Positions 8,002-17,836 of a stretch of 64,000 bases of DNA are shown one piece after another. The translations under genes were made by a program, and so were the position numbers. The DNA lies in the NCBI RefSeq assembly GCF_014203715.1, contig NZ_JACHJP010000003.1:468092-532091 (forward strand), in the 5' to 3' direction. The notes under the pieces are model-generated. The model saw only the letters and a program-made list of their open reading frames with translations, ran no database searches and had not been told where the DNA came from. Positions within the stretch are counted from its first letter, which is position 1; every line of letters starts with the position of its first letter. This stretch comes from Streptosporangium saharense. GTDB taxonomy: Bacteria > Actinomycetota > Actinomycetes > Streptosporangiales > Streptosporangiaceae.

Positions 8002-8487
8002 ATGAGCATTCGTGATATTCCTCTGCGCACTCTCGCCGACGCGCCGACGACCCTCGCCGAGCTCGCGAAGGACGGCGCCGCCCTCGTCGTGAACGTCGCC
8101 TCCCGCTGCGGTCTCACCCCGCAGTACTCCGGGCTCGTCGAACTCCAGCGGACCTACGGCGGGACGGGGTTCACCGTCGTCGGCGTCCCCTGCAACCAGT
8201 TCATGGGGCAGGAGCCCGGCAGCCCCGAGGAGATCCAGGAGTTCTGCTCGACCACCTACGGCGTGGACTTCCCGCTGCTGGCCAAGACGGACGTCAACGG
8301 CGACGAACGGCACCCGCTGTACGCCACGCTCACCGAGGTCCCGGACGCCGAAGGGGTGGCCGGGGACGTGCAGTGGAACTTCGAGAAGTTCCTCGTCTCG
8401 CGCGAGGGCGAGGTGCTCGCCAGGTTCCGGCCGGGCGTCGAGCCCGGCGACCCCGCCGTCATCGCGGCGATCGAGAAGACCCTCTAG
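8002..8487 (+). CDS. Glutathione peroxidase family thiol peroxidase
   Basis: A 161-residue cytoplasmic peroxidase of the GPx/BsaA fold that reduces hydroperoxides. NVASRCGLTPQY carries the peroxidatic Cys36; the family's Gln and Trp are seen in VPCNQFMGQEPG and WNFEKFL. It has Cys in place of selenocysteine, and in actinobacteria the reductant is more likely thioredoxin or mycothiol than glutathione (family knowledge). The ATG at 8002 is preceded by AGGG at a good distance. Its last 29 nt overlap the 3' end of the convergent LacI-type gene. Confidence 0.92.
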   Translation: MSIRDIPLRTLADAPTTLAELAKDGAALVVNVASRCGLTPQYSGLVELQRTYGGTGFTVVGVPCNQFMGQEPGSPEEIQEFCSTTYGVDFPLLAKTDVNGDERHPLYATLTEVPDAEGVAGDVQWNFEKFLVSREGEVLARFRPGVEPGDPAVIAAIEKTL

Positions 8488-9457
8488 GCCCGCAGCTTCC
8501 CCTGACGATCAGCTCGGTCGGCAGGAGCACGCCGCGCGGGCGCCTGCCGCCCGCGCGGAGCACCAGCTCGGCCGCCCGGTAGCCGATGTCCCGCGCGGGC
8601 TGGGCGATCACCGTCAGCGGGGGCGAGCACAGCTCCGCCCAGGGGACGTCGTCGAACATGACCAGCGACATGTCCCTCGGCACCCGCACGTCCAGCTCCC
8701 TGGCGGCGAGCACCGCCGCCTCGCCCAGCAGGTTGCCCCCGGCGAGCACGGCGGTCAGGTCGGGCCGGTGCTGGAACAGCCCGGCCGCCGCGGCGTAGGC
8801 GGAGTCCCTGGTGCCGCGCGCCAGCACGATCAGCTCCTCGTCGACCAGGGGGCCGAGCGCCTGGCGGAAGGCGGTCAGCCGCTGTGACTGCCCTGGGCCG
8901 CCGAGATAGGCGATGCGCCGGTGGCCGAGGCCCGTCAGATAGTCGATCGCGGTCCGCACGCCCGCCCGGTCGTCGGCCAGCACCGCGGGCACCTCGTCCC
9001 GCCCGCCCGAGCTCCGGTGCGCGAACACCATCGTGAGCCCCGCCCGCAGGGTCGGCGCCCAGATCTCACCATCCCCGGAGGGCACCGCGATCACCCGGTC
9101 CACGCCCTGCTCGACCAGCATGCCGATCAGCTCGGCCTCGCGCTCCTCGTCGTCGCCCGTGGTGCCCAGGATCACCGGCTCGCCCGCGGAACGGGCGCAG
9201 GCGAGCACCCCGTCGGCAAGCCGCCCGTAGAAGGTGTCGGTGATGTCGGGCAGCAGCAGCCCGATCCCGCCCGAGCGCTGCTGGCGCAGGTTGCGGCCGA
9301 GCGCGCTCGGCCGGTAGTCGAGCTGGGCCGCGACGGTCAGCACCCGCTCCCGGGTCTCGGGACTCGCCGACCCCCCGGACAGGACCCGCGACACCGTGGC
9401 CACCCCGACCCTCGCCGCCTCCGCGACGTCCTTGATGGTCGTACGACGCATGCTCAT
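8459..9457 (-). CDS. LacI-family transcriptional regulator
   Basis: A 332-residue repressor. The N-terminal HTH is canonical (TTIKDVAEAARVGVATVSRVL, then a hinge helix near RPSALGRNLRQQ). A periplasmic-binding-protein-like effector domain follows, with the usual LLLPDITDTFYGRL start and a C-terminal DMSLVMFDDVPWAEL segment. It is divergent from msiK, and a perfect LacI-type palindrome overlaps its own start, so it likely represses itself and controls msiK in response to a sugar. ATG 9457 and ATG 9451 are both possible; with 9451 the palindrome lies just outside the gene. Confidence 0.92.
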   Translation of the reverse strand: MSMRRTTIKDVAEAARVGVATVSRVLSGGSASPETRERVLTVAAQLDYRPSALGRNLRQQRSGGIGLLLPDITDTFYGRLADGVLACARSAGEPVILGTTGDDEEREAELIGMLVEQGVDRVIAVPSGDGEIWAPTLRAGLTMVFAHRSSGGRDEVPAVLADDRAGVRTAIDYLTGLGHRRIAYLGGPGQSQRLTAFRQALGPLVDEELIVLARGTRDSAYAAAAGLFQHRPDLTAVLAGGNLLGEAAVLAARELDVRVPRDMSLVMFDDVPWAELCSPPLTVIAQPARDIGYRAAELVLRAGGRRPRGVLLPTELIVRGSCGPRGSSRSPR

Positions 9458-9470
9458 GGAAACGATTCCA
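9457..9470. promoter_or_regulatory. LacI-type operator at the regulator start
   Basis: TGGAAACGATTCCA is a near-perfect palindrome centred on CG that fits the LacI/CcpA-type consensus TGnAAnCGnTnnCA. It abuts or overlaps the start codon of the LacI-type gene, a position suited to autorepression. Confidence 0.75.
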
Positions 9471-9544
9471 TCATGTTTTCCGTGTTCGATCCAGCGCGGA
9501 GGGATAACGGAAGCGTCATTGACGAGGTGGAATCGGCTGAGGGG

Positions 9545-9590
9545 TTGACAGGGATCTTCGTTTCCGGTGAGATGCATGAAAACGTATCCA
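9545..9590 (+). promoter_or_regulatory. msiK promoter with overlapping second operator
   Basis: A perfect -35 box TTGACA lies at 9545-9550, with a weak -10 (TGAGAT, 9568-9573) 17 nt away. A second LacI-type palindrome, TGAAAACGTATCCA (9577-9590), lies over the expected start of transcription, so a bound repressor would block initiation. The site matches the first operator less well (one consensus mismatch). Confidence 0.55.
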
Positions 9591-9633
9591 CATCGGGTGA
9601 ACGCGGGTTTGGCCCGAGGCGCTAAGGACTGTC

Positions 9634-10854
<1,221 letters not shown>

Positions 10855-10866
10855 CCGGACCGGACG

Positions 10867-10907
10867 AAGGGCCCGCACCGCAACCCCCTCCTGCGGTACG
10901 GGCCCTT
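10867..10907. terminator. Bidirectional hairpin terminator
   Basis: AAGGGCCCG plus ACCGCA pairs with TGCGGT plus CGGGCCCTT, giving a long stem with one interruption and a ~10-nt pyrimidine loop, between the stop of msiK and the stop of the convergent SDR gene. Confidence 0.8.
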
Positions 10908-10924
10908 CCCCTTTCAGCCGCCGG

Positions 10925-11677
10925 TTACCTCCGGCCGAGCCGCTGGGAGACGAGGGCCGCGAGGCTCCTCGGCACCAGCTTGCCCGCGCCGACGATGACC
11001 TTGTAGCGCAGGTCGGGCACGCTCACCCGCCTGCCGACCGCCAGGTCGCGCATGGCCTCCCTCACCACGTCGTCGGCCGACAGCCACAGGAAGCCGGGGA
11101 TGCCCGAGGTGTCCATCGAGGCGCGCTCGTGGAACTCGGTCCTGACGAACCCCGGGCACAGCGCCATCACCCGCACGCGCGTCCCCGCCAGCTCGGCGGC
11201 CGTCGACTCGCTGTAGTTGACGACCCACGCCTTGGAGGCGCTGTAGGTGCCGCGGTTGAAGAAGGCCGCCACCGACGCCACGTTGATCACCGCGCCCCGG
11301 TCGCGCTTGCGCATGCCGGGCAGCACGGCCATCGTCAGCCGCAGCACCGCCTCGCAGTGCAGCTTCAGCATCCGCAGCTCGTCGGCGACCGAGACGTCGA
11401 GGGCCGCGCCGGGATGGCCGAAGCCCGCGTTGTTGACCAGCAGGTCGATCCCCTGGCGCAGCCGCGCCTCGACCCGGCCGAGCCCTTCGTCGGACGTCAG
11501 GTCGGCGGCGAGCACCTCGACCTCGACCCCGTAGCGCAGGCGCAGGGACTCGGCGGCGGAGGTCAGACGCTCCTCGTCGCGGGCGACCAGGACGAGGGAG
11601 AACCCGTCGGCGGCGAGACGTCGCGCGAAGGCGGCACCGATGCCGGCCGTCGCGCCCGTGATCAGTGCTGAAGGCAT
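10925..11677 (-). CDS. Short-chain dehydrogenase/reductase
   Basis: A 250-residue classical SDR oxidoreductase. The NAD(P)-binding TGATAGIGAAFARRL lies at the N terminus, with ARDEERL (Arg suggests NADP preference), DLTSDEG, NNAGFGHPG, the catalytic Ser in VINVASVAA and the YSASK Tyr/Lys pair. The substrate cannot be deduced; the family acts on ketones, alcohols and fatty acyl groups. It is transcribed alone and divergently from the sugar dehydrogenase lipoprotein gene. Confidence 0.9.
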   Translation of the reverse strand: MPSALITGATAGIGAAFARRLAADGFSLVLVARDEERLTSAAESLRLRYGVEVEVLAADLTSDEGLGRVEARLRQGIDLLVNNAGFGHPGAALDVSVADELRMLKLHCEAVLRLTMAVLPGMRKRDRGAVINVASVAAFFNRGTYSASKAWVVNYSESTAAELAGTRVRVMALCPGFVRTEFHERASMDTSGIPGFLWLSADDVVREAMRDLAVGRRVSVPDLRYKVIVGAGKLVPRSLAALVSQRLGRR

Positions 11678-11737
11678 GCCCGAAGTCTAGTTCCTGTGAT
11701 CGGAAACGCTCGCGAACCTGGGACGCATGATTGAGGC

Positions 11738-12895
11738 ATGAGGAATGTGTCGTTCTCCCGTGGAACCGGGCCGGGAGCGCTCGCGCTGTGCGCGGCCCTG
11801 ATGGTTTCCGCCTCGGCCTGCTCCGCCCCGGCGACCTCGACCGCCGACCCCGCCCCGGCCCAGACCGCCGACTCGCCCGTACGGTTCACCGAACTGGCGC
11901 GGCTCGACATGCCGGTGGCGATGGCCGTGCGGAAGGGCGACCCGACGCTCTACGTCGCCGAACAGACCGGGCGGCTGCGTGCGGTGAAGGACGGGAAGGT
12001 CGCGCCCGAGCCCGTCGTGGACCTCTCCGCTGAGGTGAGCGGGGGCAACGAGCAGGGCCTGCTCGGCGTCGCCTTCCACCCCGAGGGCGGCCACCTCTAC
12101 CTCGACTGGACCGACGCCGAGGGGCACACCCACGTCACCGAGTGGGCCTTCGACGGCGTCAGGGCCACCGCCCGCAGGGACGTGCTCGTCCAGCGCCAGC
12201 CGTACGCCAACCACAATGGGGGACAACTCGCCTTCGGGCCAGACGGCTACCTCTACATCGCCCTCGGCGACGGGGGCAGCGGGGGAGACCCGCAGGGCAA
12301 CGGCCAGAACACCGGAACCTGGCTGGGCAAGATCCTCAGGATCGACCCGCGCGGCACGCCGTACCGGGTGCCCGAGGACAACCCCCTCAGAACCACCCAA
12401 GGAGCAAAACCCGAAATATGGGCGTACGGCCTGCGGAACCCATGGCGGTTCTCCTTCGACAGGAAAACGGGTGACATGTGGATCGGCGACGTCGGCCAGA
12501 ACTCCTGGGAGGAGGTCGACTTCGCGCCGAAGGGCAAGGGCGGGGTGAACTACGGCTGGAACCGCAGGGAGGGCAAACACGACTTCCAGGGCGGCAAGGC
12601 CGAGGGGACGACGGAACCGGTCATCGAGTACCCCCTGCACGAGGGCGGGAACTGCTCGGTCATCGCCGGACACGTCTACCGGGGAACGCGTGTTCCCGCC
12701 CTGTCGGGACGCTTCCTCTACGGCGACTTCTGCGCGGGCTGGATCAGGGCGACCCCCGCGGACCGGCCGGGAACCGGTGAGCAGGTGGGCCAGGTCGAGC
12801 AGCTGTCCTCCTTCGGCGAGGACAACGACGGCGAGCTGTACGCCCTGAGCCTGTCCGGCCCCATCTACAGGATCGAGGCGTCGGCGACCCGCTGA
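11738..12895 (+). CDS. Lipoprotein PQQ-dependent sugar dehydrogenase (GSDH family)
   Basis: A 385-residue exported protein. A lipobox (SASAC, Cys near 28) predicts anchoring to the outer face of the membrane. The mature part is a six-bladed beta-propeller of the glucose/sorbosone dehydrogenase (YliI/Asd) type: RLDMPVAMAV, EQGLLGVAFHP, YANHNGGQLAFGPDGYLYIALGDGG, GLRNPWRFSFD and DVGQNSWEEVD. These match the active-site His, Ca and PQQ-binding loops of the family. It likely oxidises aldose sugars with PQQ; no PQQ biosynthesis genes are in the window. Confidence 0.88.
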   Translation: MRNVSFSRGTGPGALALCAALMVSASACSAPATSTADPAPAQTADSPVRFTELARLDMPVAMAVRKGDPTLYVAEQTGRLRAVKDGKVAPEPVVDLSAEVSGGNEQGLLGVAFHPEGGHLYLDWTDAEGHTHVTEWAFDGVRATARRDVLVQRQPYANHNGGQLAFGPDGYLYIALGDGGSGGDPQGNGQNTGTWLGKILRIDPRGTPYRVPEDNPLRTTQGAKPEIWAYGLRNPWRFSFDRKTGDMWIGDVGQNSWEEVDFAPKGKGGVNYGWNRREGKHDFQGGKAEGTTEPVIEYPLHEGGNCSVIAGHVYRGTRVPALSGRFLYGDFCAGWIRATPADRPGTGEQVGQVEQLSSFGEDNDGELYALSLSGPIYRIEASATR

Positions 12896-13017
12896 CCAGC
12901 GTCAACGCCCGGAGAACAGTCCGCGATCCTTCGGCAAGCCCCTCGCGGGTCGTGCGGGCCGCCCCCGGCCGTGGCAGATACCACGGATGGAGTTCACCAC
13001 AGGCGGGGGAGTTCGAA

Positions 13018-13314
13018 ATGGCCACACGACGTATGACGCCCATCCTTGTCGGCATCGCCCTGGCGGTGGCCGGGCCACTGGTCGCGACCACCGGGGCGGG
13101 CGCGGAACCCACCCCGGCGCCGACCACGACCACGACCACGGCCACGGCCTCGCCCCGCCCGGGCAACGACGGCCAGAACGCCGCGGAGCGCGAGTTCACC
13201 GGCCGTCGTTTCGCCGACCGCAAGCTCTCCAGGAAGTTCGCCGCCTACCTGAGGAAGCGCTCCGGCCGCCCCCACTCCGGCGGGTTCACCCTCTCCCCTC
13301 GACGGAGGCGGTGA
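13018..13314 (+). CDS. Small secreted protein with Thr/Pro linker
   Basis: A 98-residue protein with a clear signal peptide (MATRRMTPILVGIALAVAG…, cut near GAGA-EP). A short Thr/Pro/Ala-rich linker and a basic C-terminal half (FADRKLSRKFAAYLRKR, ending SPRRRR) follow. It has no cysteines and no known domain; the basic tail might bind anionic wall polymers or DNA. A GGGGGAG site precedes the ATG at 13018. Its last 29 nt overlap the convergent transferase gene. Unrecognised; coding support comes from the signal peptide and codon bias. Confidence 0.6.
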   Translation: MATRRMTPILVGIALAVAGPLVATTGAGAEPTPAPTTTTTTATASPRPGNDGQNAAEREFTGRRFADRKLSRKFAAYLRKRSGRPHSGGFTLSPRRRR

Positions 13315-14362
13315 GCCTTCTCGTACGGCGGGCGTGGAGTGGGGCGGGATAGCGCCCCGGCGCCCGCACCAGCAGTGCCAGCAGTCCGGCACCGGCGCAG
13401 ACGACGCCGGGGAGCGCCACGGCCCCCGGCACCCGGCCGAGCATCACGTGCATGCCGAGCAGCCCCGTCACCGTGGCCGCGCCACTCATGACCAGGGCGA
13501 CCTGACGCGTGGTGAGGCCCACGGCCACACAGCGGTGCGCCAGGTGGTCGGGGCCCGCGAGCAGCCAGGGACGGCCCGCGCGCTGCCGGGCGGCGACCGT
13601 CAGGCAGATGTCGAGCACCGGGACGAAGGCGAAGAGCAGGAGTGCCGGGACGACCGCGACCGGTTCGGCCTGACCGGAGACCGCGACCGCGCACGCCGCC
13701 AGGGTGAAGCCGACGAACAGCGGACCCGACTTGCCCATGCGGATCCTGGCCGGGCTCCAGCCGTGGGCGGCGAAGCCCGCGCAGCCGCAGGCCAGGGAGA
13801 GCAGGAGCAGGGCGAAGTCGGGCTGGCCCGAGGCGAGCGCGGTGACGGCCAGGACGCCCGCGCCCACGGCGCCGACCGTTCCGAGCACGCCGTCGGTGTT
13901 GTCGATCATGGTGAACGCGTTGGTGACGAGCACGATCCACAGCAGCGTGCCCGCCATGCCGGCCAGGGTGCCGAAGGCCTCGACGCGCACCCCCGAGGCC
14001 ACGACCAGGGTCGCCGCGACGCTCTCGACGGCCAGCCGCCACACGAGCCGCAGCCGCCTGCAGTCGTGGATCACCCCGAGCAGGGCGACGAGGACGGCGC
14101 TCATCATGATCATGATGAGCTGGAGGCTCCACTCGCGGACCAGCGCCCCGGTGGGCAGCAGCGCCCCCGCGACGACGGCCAGGCCGCCGAGCCGTGGTGT
14201 GGGGCGCCGGTGCGGCCGGTGCGGGCCGGGGCGGTCGACGATCCTCAGCCGCAGGGCGAAGCGCCGGACGAACTCGGTGAGTACGGCCACCAGGACGAAC
14301 GCCACGGCGCCCGCCGACGCGATGACGACGATCGACTCCCCGGAGACGACCTCGGAGATCAT
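13286..14362 (-). CDS. Polyprenyl-phosphate sugar-1-phosphate transferase (WecA/MraY family)
   Basis: A 358-residue membrane enzyme with about 10-11 helices, which should transfer a sugar-1-phosphate from a UDP-sugar to undecaprenyl or decaprenyl phosphate to start a wall or surface glycan. DRPGPHRPHRRPTPRLGG matches the family's first cytosolic loop, NAFTMIDNTDGV carries the Mg-binding DN/D residues, and DHLAHRCVAVG matches the C-terminal His motif. ATG 14362 is preferred because GGGAG lies 6 nt before it. It is more WecA/TagO-like than MraY-like because no murein cluster surrounds it. Confidence 0.88.
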   Translation of the reverse strand: MISEVVSGESIVVIASAGAVAFVLVAVLTEFVRRFALRLRIVDRPGPHRPHRRPTPRLGGLAVVAGALLPTGALVREWSLQLIMIMMSAVLVALLGVIHDCRRLRLVWRLAVESVAATLVVASGVRVEAFGTLAGMAGTLLWIVLVTNAFTMIDNTDGVLGTVGAVGAGVLAVTALASGQPDFALLLLSLACGCAGFAAHGWSPARIRMGKSGPLFVGFTLAACAVAVSGQAEPVAVVPALLLFAFVPVLDICLTVAARQRAGRPWLLAGPDHLAHRCVAVGLTTRQVALVMSGAATVTGLLGMHVMLGRVPGAVALPGVVCAGAGLLALLVRAPGRYPAPLHARRTRRLTASVEGRG

Positions 14363-14711
14363 CGGGCGCTCCCGGCGCCGTCGGTCGCAACGATCCTCAC
14401 GGTCAGTCACCTCTCGCTAGCTTGGCGGCCGTGCGCACGGTCGGCGCGTCCCGTCGGCCCCCTCGCGGGTGCCGTCCTCGTGCCGGTCCTGGCCGGTGAC
14501 GTGTCCGGCCGTACACCCACCCGTCGTCTCGCATCAGGTGCCTCTCACCGACGGATCGCCGGTGGACCACCGACCGATCATGGACATGCCGAGAAGTTAG
14601 CCGGGAGTTCGACCGTTCCTTTGCCGCCATGACGGTGGTGGCGAGATGTTTCCTCATTCCCTGCCCACGCATGATCGAGGCGTGGCGGGGGCCGTACGGC
14701 CCGGGGGTTTC

Positions 14712-14741
14712 CCGGGGGAACCGGATGCCCGGTTCCCCCGG
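14712..14741 (-). terminator. Perfect 13-bp hairpin terminator after the DUF397 gene
   Basis: CCGGGGGAACCGG, a 4-nt ATGC loop and CCGGTTCCCCCGG lie 8 nt after the stop of the DUF397 gene, followed on that strand by an A-containing run. The rest of the 387-nt gap 14363-14749 has no gene; it should hold the promoter of the transferase gene. Confidence 0.8.
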
Positions 14742-14749
14742 AGGGCGGC

Positions 14750-14980
14750 TCAGCCGAACTCGCCGTCCTTCACGCCGCCGACGAAGGCGTCCCACTCACC
14801 CTGAGTGAACGCCAGCGCCGGGCCGTCGGGGTCCTTGGAGTCGCGGAGGAGGTAGAGCGCGTCGGCGTCGGCCTTGTGCGCGGCCAGGGCCGGGTCACCG
14901 GGGACGACCGCGACCTCCACGCAGTCCCCTCCGTTGGTGCTGCGGCTGCTCTTGCGCCATGCGACGCTGGACAGATCCAT
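14750..14980 (-). CDS. DUF397 small acidic protein
   Basis: A 76-residue DUF397 protein with the usual WRKSSRSTNGGDCVEVA start and the C-terminal LAFTQGEWDAFVGGVKDGEFG. Such proteins are encoded in large numbers beside Scr1/WhiJ-type XRE regulators in filamentous actinomycetes and are thought to modulate them (AbaA/WhiJ-like systems). It is 24 nt downstream of the XRE gene on the same strand, so it is very likely co-transcribed with it. Confidence 0.93.
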   Translation of the reverse strand: MDLSSVAWRKSSRSTNGGDCVEVAVVPGDPALAAHKADADALYLLRDSKDPDGPALAFTQGEWDAFVGGVKDGEFG

Positions 14981-15004
14981 CGATGGTCCTCGTACTCTCT
15001 CTTT

Positions 15005-15871
15005 CTACGGACTGGAACATCGCCTCGCCATCTGGGCGATGAAGGTGGCCGACGCCTCAGCGCCGAGAGCCAGTGCCGAAAGGCTGCCGAACATGAGGGT
15101 GTAGCGGCGCACCTCCTCCGGGTCCTCGGGCATGAGCCCGCTCGTGGCCTGCTCTAGGTAGACCAGATCGGGATCCTCGGGCTCGGGGAAGCTGAGCAGG
15201 CAGAACTTGCCGTCCATCGCGGCGTGCGCCCCAGAGGAGAAGGGGATGACCCTGATCTCCACGTTCGGCAGCCTGCCGAGCTCGACGAGGTGTTCAAGCT
15301 GCTCACGCATCACCGCGCGGCCGCCGATCTGACGCCGGAGTACTGCCTCGTCGAGTAGCGCGACGAGCTGGATCGGGTCACCGGGGCCGTGCAGCAGCTG
15401 CTGCCGTGAGATGCGCACGGAGACCTTCTCGTCGACCTCGGAGGGGGCCAAGGTCATGGCGGTCGCCTCGATGACGGCGCGTGCGTACGGCTCGGTCTGC
15501 ATCAGGCCGGGGACGACGAGCGGTTCGTAGGTGCGCACCACCGACGCCTCCGCCTCAAGCCCGATGTAGGAGTCGAAACCAGGTTTCAGTGCCTGTCTGT
15601 GCCGGTGCCACCAGCCCCGCTGGCGAGCCTCCCTGGCCATCTGGATCAGTGAGGCGCGGGCCTCCCCGGTCACGCCGTACACATCGGTGAGGACGGACAC
15701 GTCTGAGGGTTTCGGACGGGTCAAACCCGTCTCGTATCGCCAGAGGGTGGTGTCGGTGGAGCCGATCCGTTCAGCCACCTCCACCCGCGTCAGTCCACTG
15801 TTCTCTCGCAGACGGCTCAGCTCAGCCATGAGACGGCGGTGCCTCGCCGTGGGGCTACGACGGGGAGCCAT
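15005..15871 (-). CDS. XRE-family regulator with Scr1/DUF5753 domain
   Basis: A 288-residue DNA-binding protein. An N-terminal XRE helix-turn-helix (LRENSGLTRVEVAERIGSTD…, ~20-70) is joined to a DUF5753/Scr1-type C-terminal domain (EPLVVPGLMQTEPYARAVIEA onwards), which may bind the partner DUF397 or HATPase protein. The start ATG at 15871 has a strong GGAGGT 7 nt upstream. With DUF397 downstream and a divergent HATPase gene, this is the standard WhiJ/AbaA-like regulatory trio of actinomycete development and secondary metabolism. Confidence 0.92.
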   Translation of the reverse strand: MAPRRSPTARHRRLMAELSRLRENSGLTRVEVAERIGSTDTTLWRYETGLTRPKPSDVSVLTDVYGVTGEARASLIQMAREARQRGWWHRHRQALKPGFDSYIGLEAEASVVRTYEPLVVPGLMQTEPYARAVIEATAMTLAPSEVDEKVSVRISRQQLLHGPGDPIQLVALLDEAVLRRQIGGRAVMREQLEHLVELGRLPNVEIRVIPFSSGAHAAMDGKFCLLSFPEPEDPDLVYLEQATSGLMPEDPEEVRRYTLMFGSLSALALGAEASATFIAQMARRCSSP

Positions 15872-15913
15872 GGTGCATACCTCCGTTCCAATGACAACGA
15901 AACTGAGGAATCT

Positions 15914-15928
15914 CAATATGAGCTATTG
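15914..15928. promoter_or_regulatory. Palindrome in an AT-rich divergent regulatory region
   Basis: CAATA-N5-TATTG lies between the divergent XRE and HATPase genes, in the most AT-rich ~60 nt of this area. It is a plausible operator for the XRE regulator. No box match to a known regulator is claimed. Confidence 0.45.
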
Positions 15929-16020
15929 AAGTCCCTGATAGAACAGTTCACCGTGAGTGAGTGTGCCATCTCAGAGCGCGACGCGCATGGGAATGTGCGT
16001 GTCGGGGAGCGAGGCCAATC

Positions 16021-16428
16021 ATGGCGGTCGTGCAACGGGTCCTGCCGCTGCGGTCAACGATGTTCCTGCGGGGTGTGCCGGAGGCGGTCTCCGAGGCGAG
16101 GGACCGGGTCCGGGGCTTCCTCGGCGAGGAACACCCCGTCTCGGAGGACGTCGTCCTCCTGGTCAGCGAGGTGGTGACGAACTCGGTGGTCCACTCCGCC
16201 TCCGGCGCGGGCGGGCAGGTCGCGATGACCGTCGAGGTCGGCGCGCGGAGCGTGCTGGTCGAGGTCTCCGACGCCGGATCCGGCGCGTCCGCGCCGCACG
16301 TGCGCAACGACCCGCAGGCCGAGAACGGCCGGGGGATGTTCCTGGTGGACCTGCTCGCGAGCCGGTGGGGCGTCAGGGACGACCGCGGGGGCGGCCGCCG
16401 TACGGTCTGGTTCGAGGTCGGCTTCTGA
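16021..16428 (+). CDS. Anti-sigma-factor-like ATP-binding protein (HATPase_c_2)
   Basis: A 135-residue stand-alone GHKL ATPase domain of the RsbW/SpoIIAB-like type common in actinomycetes. The N-box is [16 protein letters not shown]1 is VSDAGSG and G2 is [17 protein letters not shown]. Such proteins may act as anti-sigma kinases or phosphorelay partners. It is divergent from the XRE/DUF397 pair, the usual association. The ATG at 16021 is used; an upstream in-frame start at 15961 lacks a ribosome-binding site. Confidence 0.87.
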   Translation: MAVVQRVLPLRSTMFLRGVPEAVSEARDRVRGFLGEEHPVSEDVVLLVSEVVTNSVVHSASGAGGQVAMTVEVGARSVLVEVSDAGSGASAPHVRNDPQAENGRGMFLVDLLASRWGVRDDRGGGRRTVWFEVGF

Positions 16429-16525
16429 CCCGCTCCGACCTGGGTGCTTTACTCGGCGGAGCCGATGCCTGACTCTCGGTTGTGGCGCGTGGGAACGTCC
16501 GAGTCGCGCCGGGGGAGGACATCAG

Positions 16526-17812
16526 GTGAGAGGCCGTCCGATCATGGTGCTCGTGGTCCTGGCGCTGTCGTGTCTCGGCGTCACCACCGCGGGCGCGTCC
16601 GGCGAACCGCCACCGAGCGGCCGCTACCGCGTCCAGGGGCCGAGCGACCCGCGCGAGCGCAGCGCCGTCGCGGCCACCGGGGCGGTGATCGACCAGGTGG
16701 AGGCGGCCTCGGTCGTGGTCACCGCGGGGGAGGCCGAGGTCGAGGCGATCAGGAGGCTGGGCTACACGGTCACGACGGTCCAGGGACCCCCCTCCCGCGA
16801 GGCGAGCCCGTTCGACTTCCCCGTCGCGGACTCCGGCTACCACAACTACGCCGAGACGATCGCCGAGATCGACCGGATCGTCGCCGCCCATCCCACGATC
16901 GCGCGCAGGAGCGGCTACGGCACCTCCGCGGAGGGACGCGCCCTGGTTGTCGTGAAGATCAGCGACAACGTCGGGACGGACGAGAACGAGCCCGAGGTGC
17001 TGTTCACCCACCACCAGCACGCCAGGGAGCACCTCAGCGTGGAGATGGCGCTGTACATCCTCCACCTGCTCACCGACGGCTACGGCGTCGACAGAAGGAT
17101 CACCTCGCTGGTGAACTCGCGGGAGATCTGGGTCATGCCCGACCTCAACCCCGACGGCGGTGAGTACGACATCTCCGGCGGCTCCTATCGGTACTGGCGC
17201 AAGAACCGGCAGCCGAACGCGGGCTCGGCGTACGTGGGGACCGACCTGAACCGCAACTGGGCCTACCGGTGGGGCTGCTGCGGCGGCTCGTCGGGGCTGA
17301 CGTCGAGCGGGTCCTACCGAGGCCCGGCGCCCGAGTCGGCACCCGAGGTCAGGGCGGTCGCCAACTGGGTGCGCCGCAGGGTCGTCGGCGGCGTGCAGCA
17401 GATCAGGGCGGCCATCGACTGGCACTCCTACGGCGAATACGTCCTGTGGCCGTACGGTTTCACCTACGCCGACACCGCCCCCGGCATGACGCGGGACGAC
17501 CGCGACGCCCTGGCCGCGCTCGGCGCGAACATGGCCTCGACCAACGGCTACGCCGCCAGGCAGTCCAGCGACCTCTACATCGCCGACGGGGCGATCGACG
17601 ACTGGATGTGGGGCACCTACAAGATCTTCGTCTACACCTTCGAGATGTATCCGATCACCGCCTCGCCGGGCTTCTACCCGCCCGACGAGCAGATCCGCCC
17701 GCAGACGGCCCGCAACAGGGAGGCCGTGCTCCGCCTGCTGGAGTACGCCGACTGCGTCTACCGGATCATCGGCAGGCAGTCGGCGTACTGCGGCGTCACC
17801 CGCACCCCCTGA
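16526..17812 (+). CDS. Secreted M14 zinc carboxypeptidase
   Basis: A 428-residue exported metallocarboxypeptidase. After a signal peptide and a ~80-residue propeptide-like region, the M14 domain shows [10 protein letters not shown] (HxxE zinc ligands), [10 protein letters not shown], the substrate-binding DLNRNW, the third zinc ligand in DWHSYGEY and the catalytic Glu in YTFEMYP. It should remove C-terminal residues from extracellular peptides, like the Streptomyces T-type carboxypeptidase. GTG 16526 is preceded by GGAGGA. The two Cys in WGCCGG and the C-terminal pair may form disulphides. Confidence 0.93.
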   Translation: MRGRPIMVLVVLALSCLGVTTAGASGEPPPSGRYRVQGPSDPRERSAVAATGAVIDQVEAASVVVTAGEAEVEAIRRLGYTVTTVQGPPSREASPFDFPVADSGYHNYAETIAEIDRIVAAHPTIARRSGYGTSAEGRALVVVKISDNVGTDENEPEVLFTHHQHAREHLSVEMALYILHLLTDGYGVDRRITSLVNSREIWVMPDLNPDGGEYDISGGSYRYWRKNRQPNAGSAYVGTDLNRNWAYRWGCCGGSSGLTSSGSYRGPAPESAPEVRAVANWVRRRVVGGVQQIRAAIDWHSYGEYVLWPYGFTYADTAPGMTRDDRDALAALGANMASTNGYAARQSSDLYIADGAIDDWMWGTYKIFVYTFEMYPITASPGFYPPDEQIRPQTARNREAVLRLLEYADCVYRIIGRQSAYCGVTRTP

Positions 17813-17836
17813 CGCGGGCCGTACGGCGGGGCGGGA

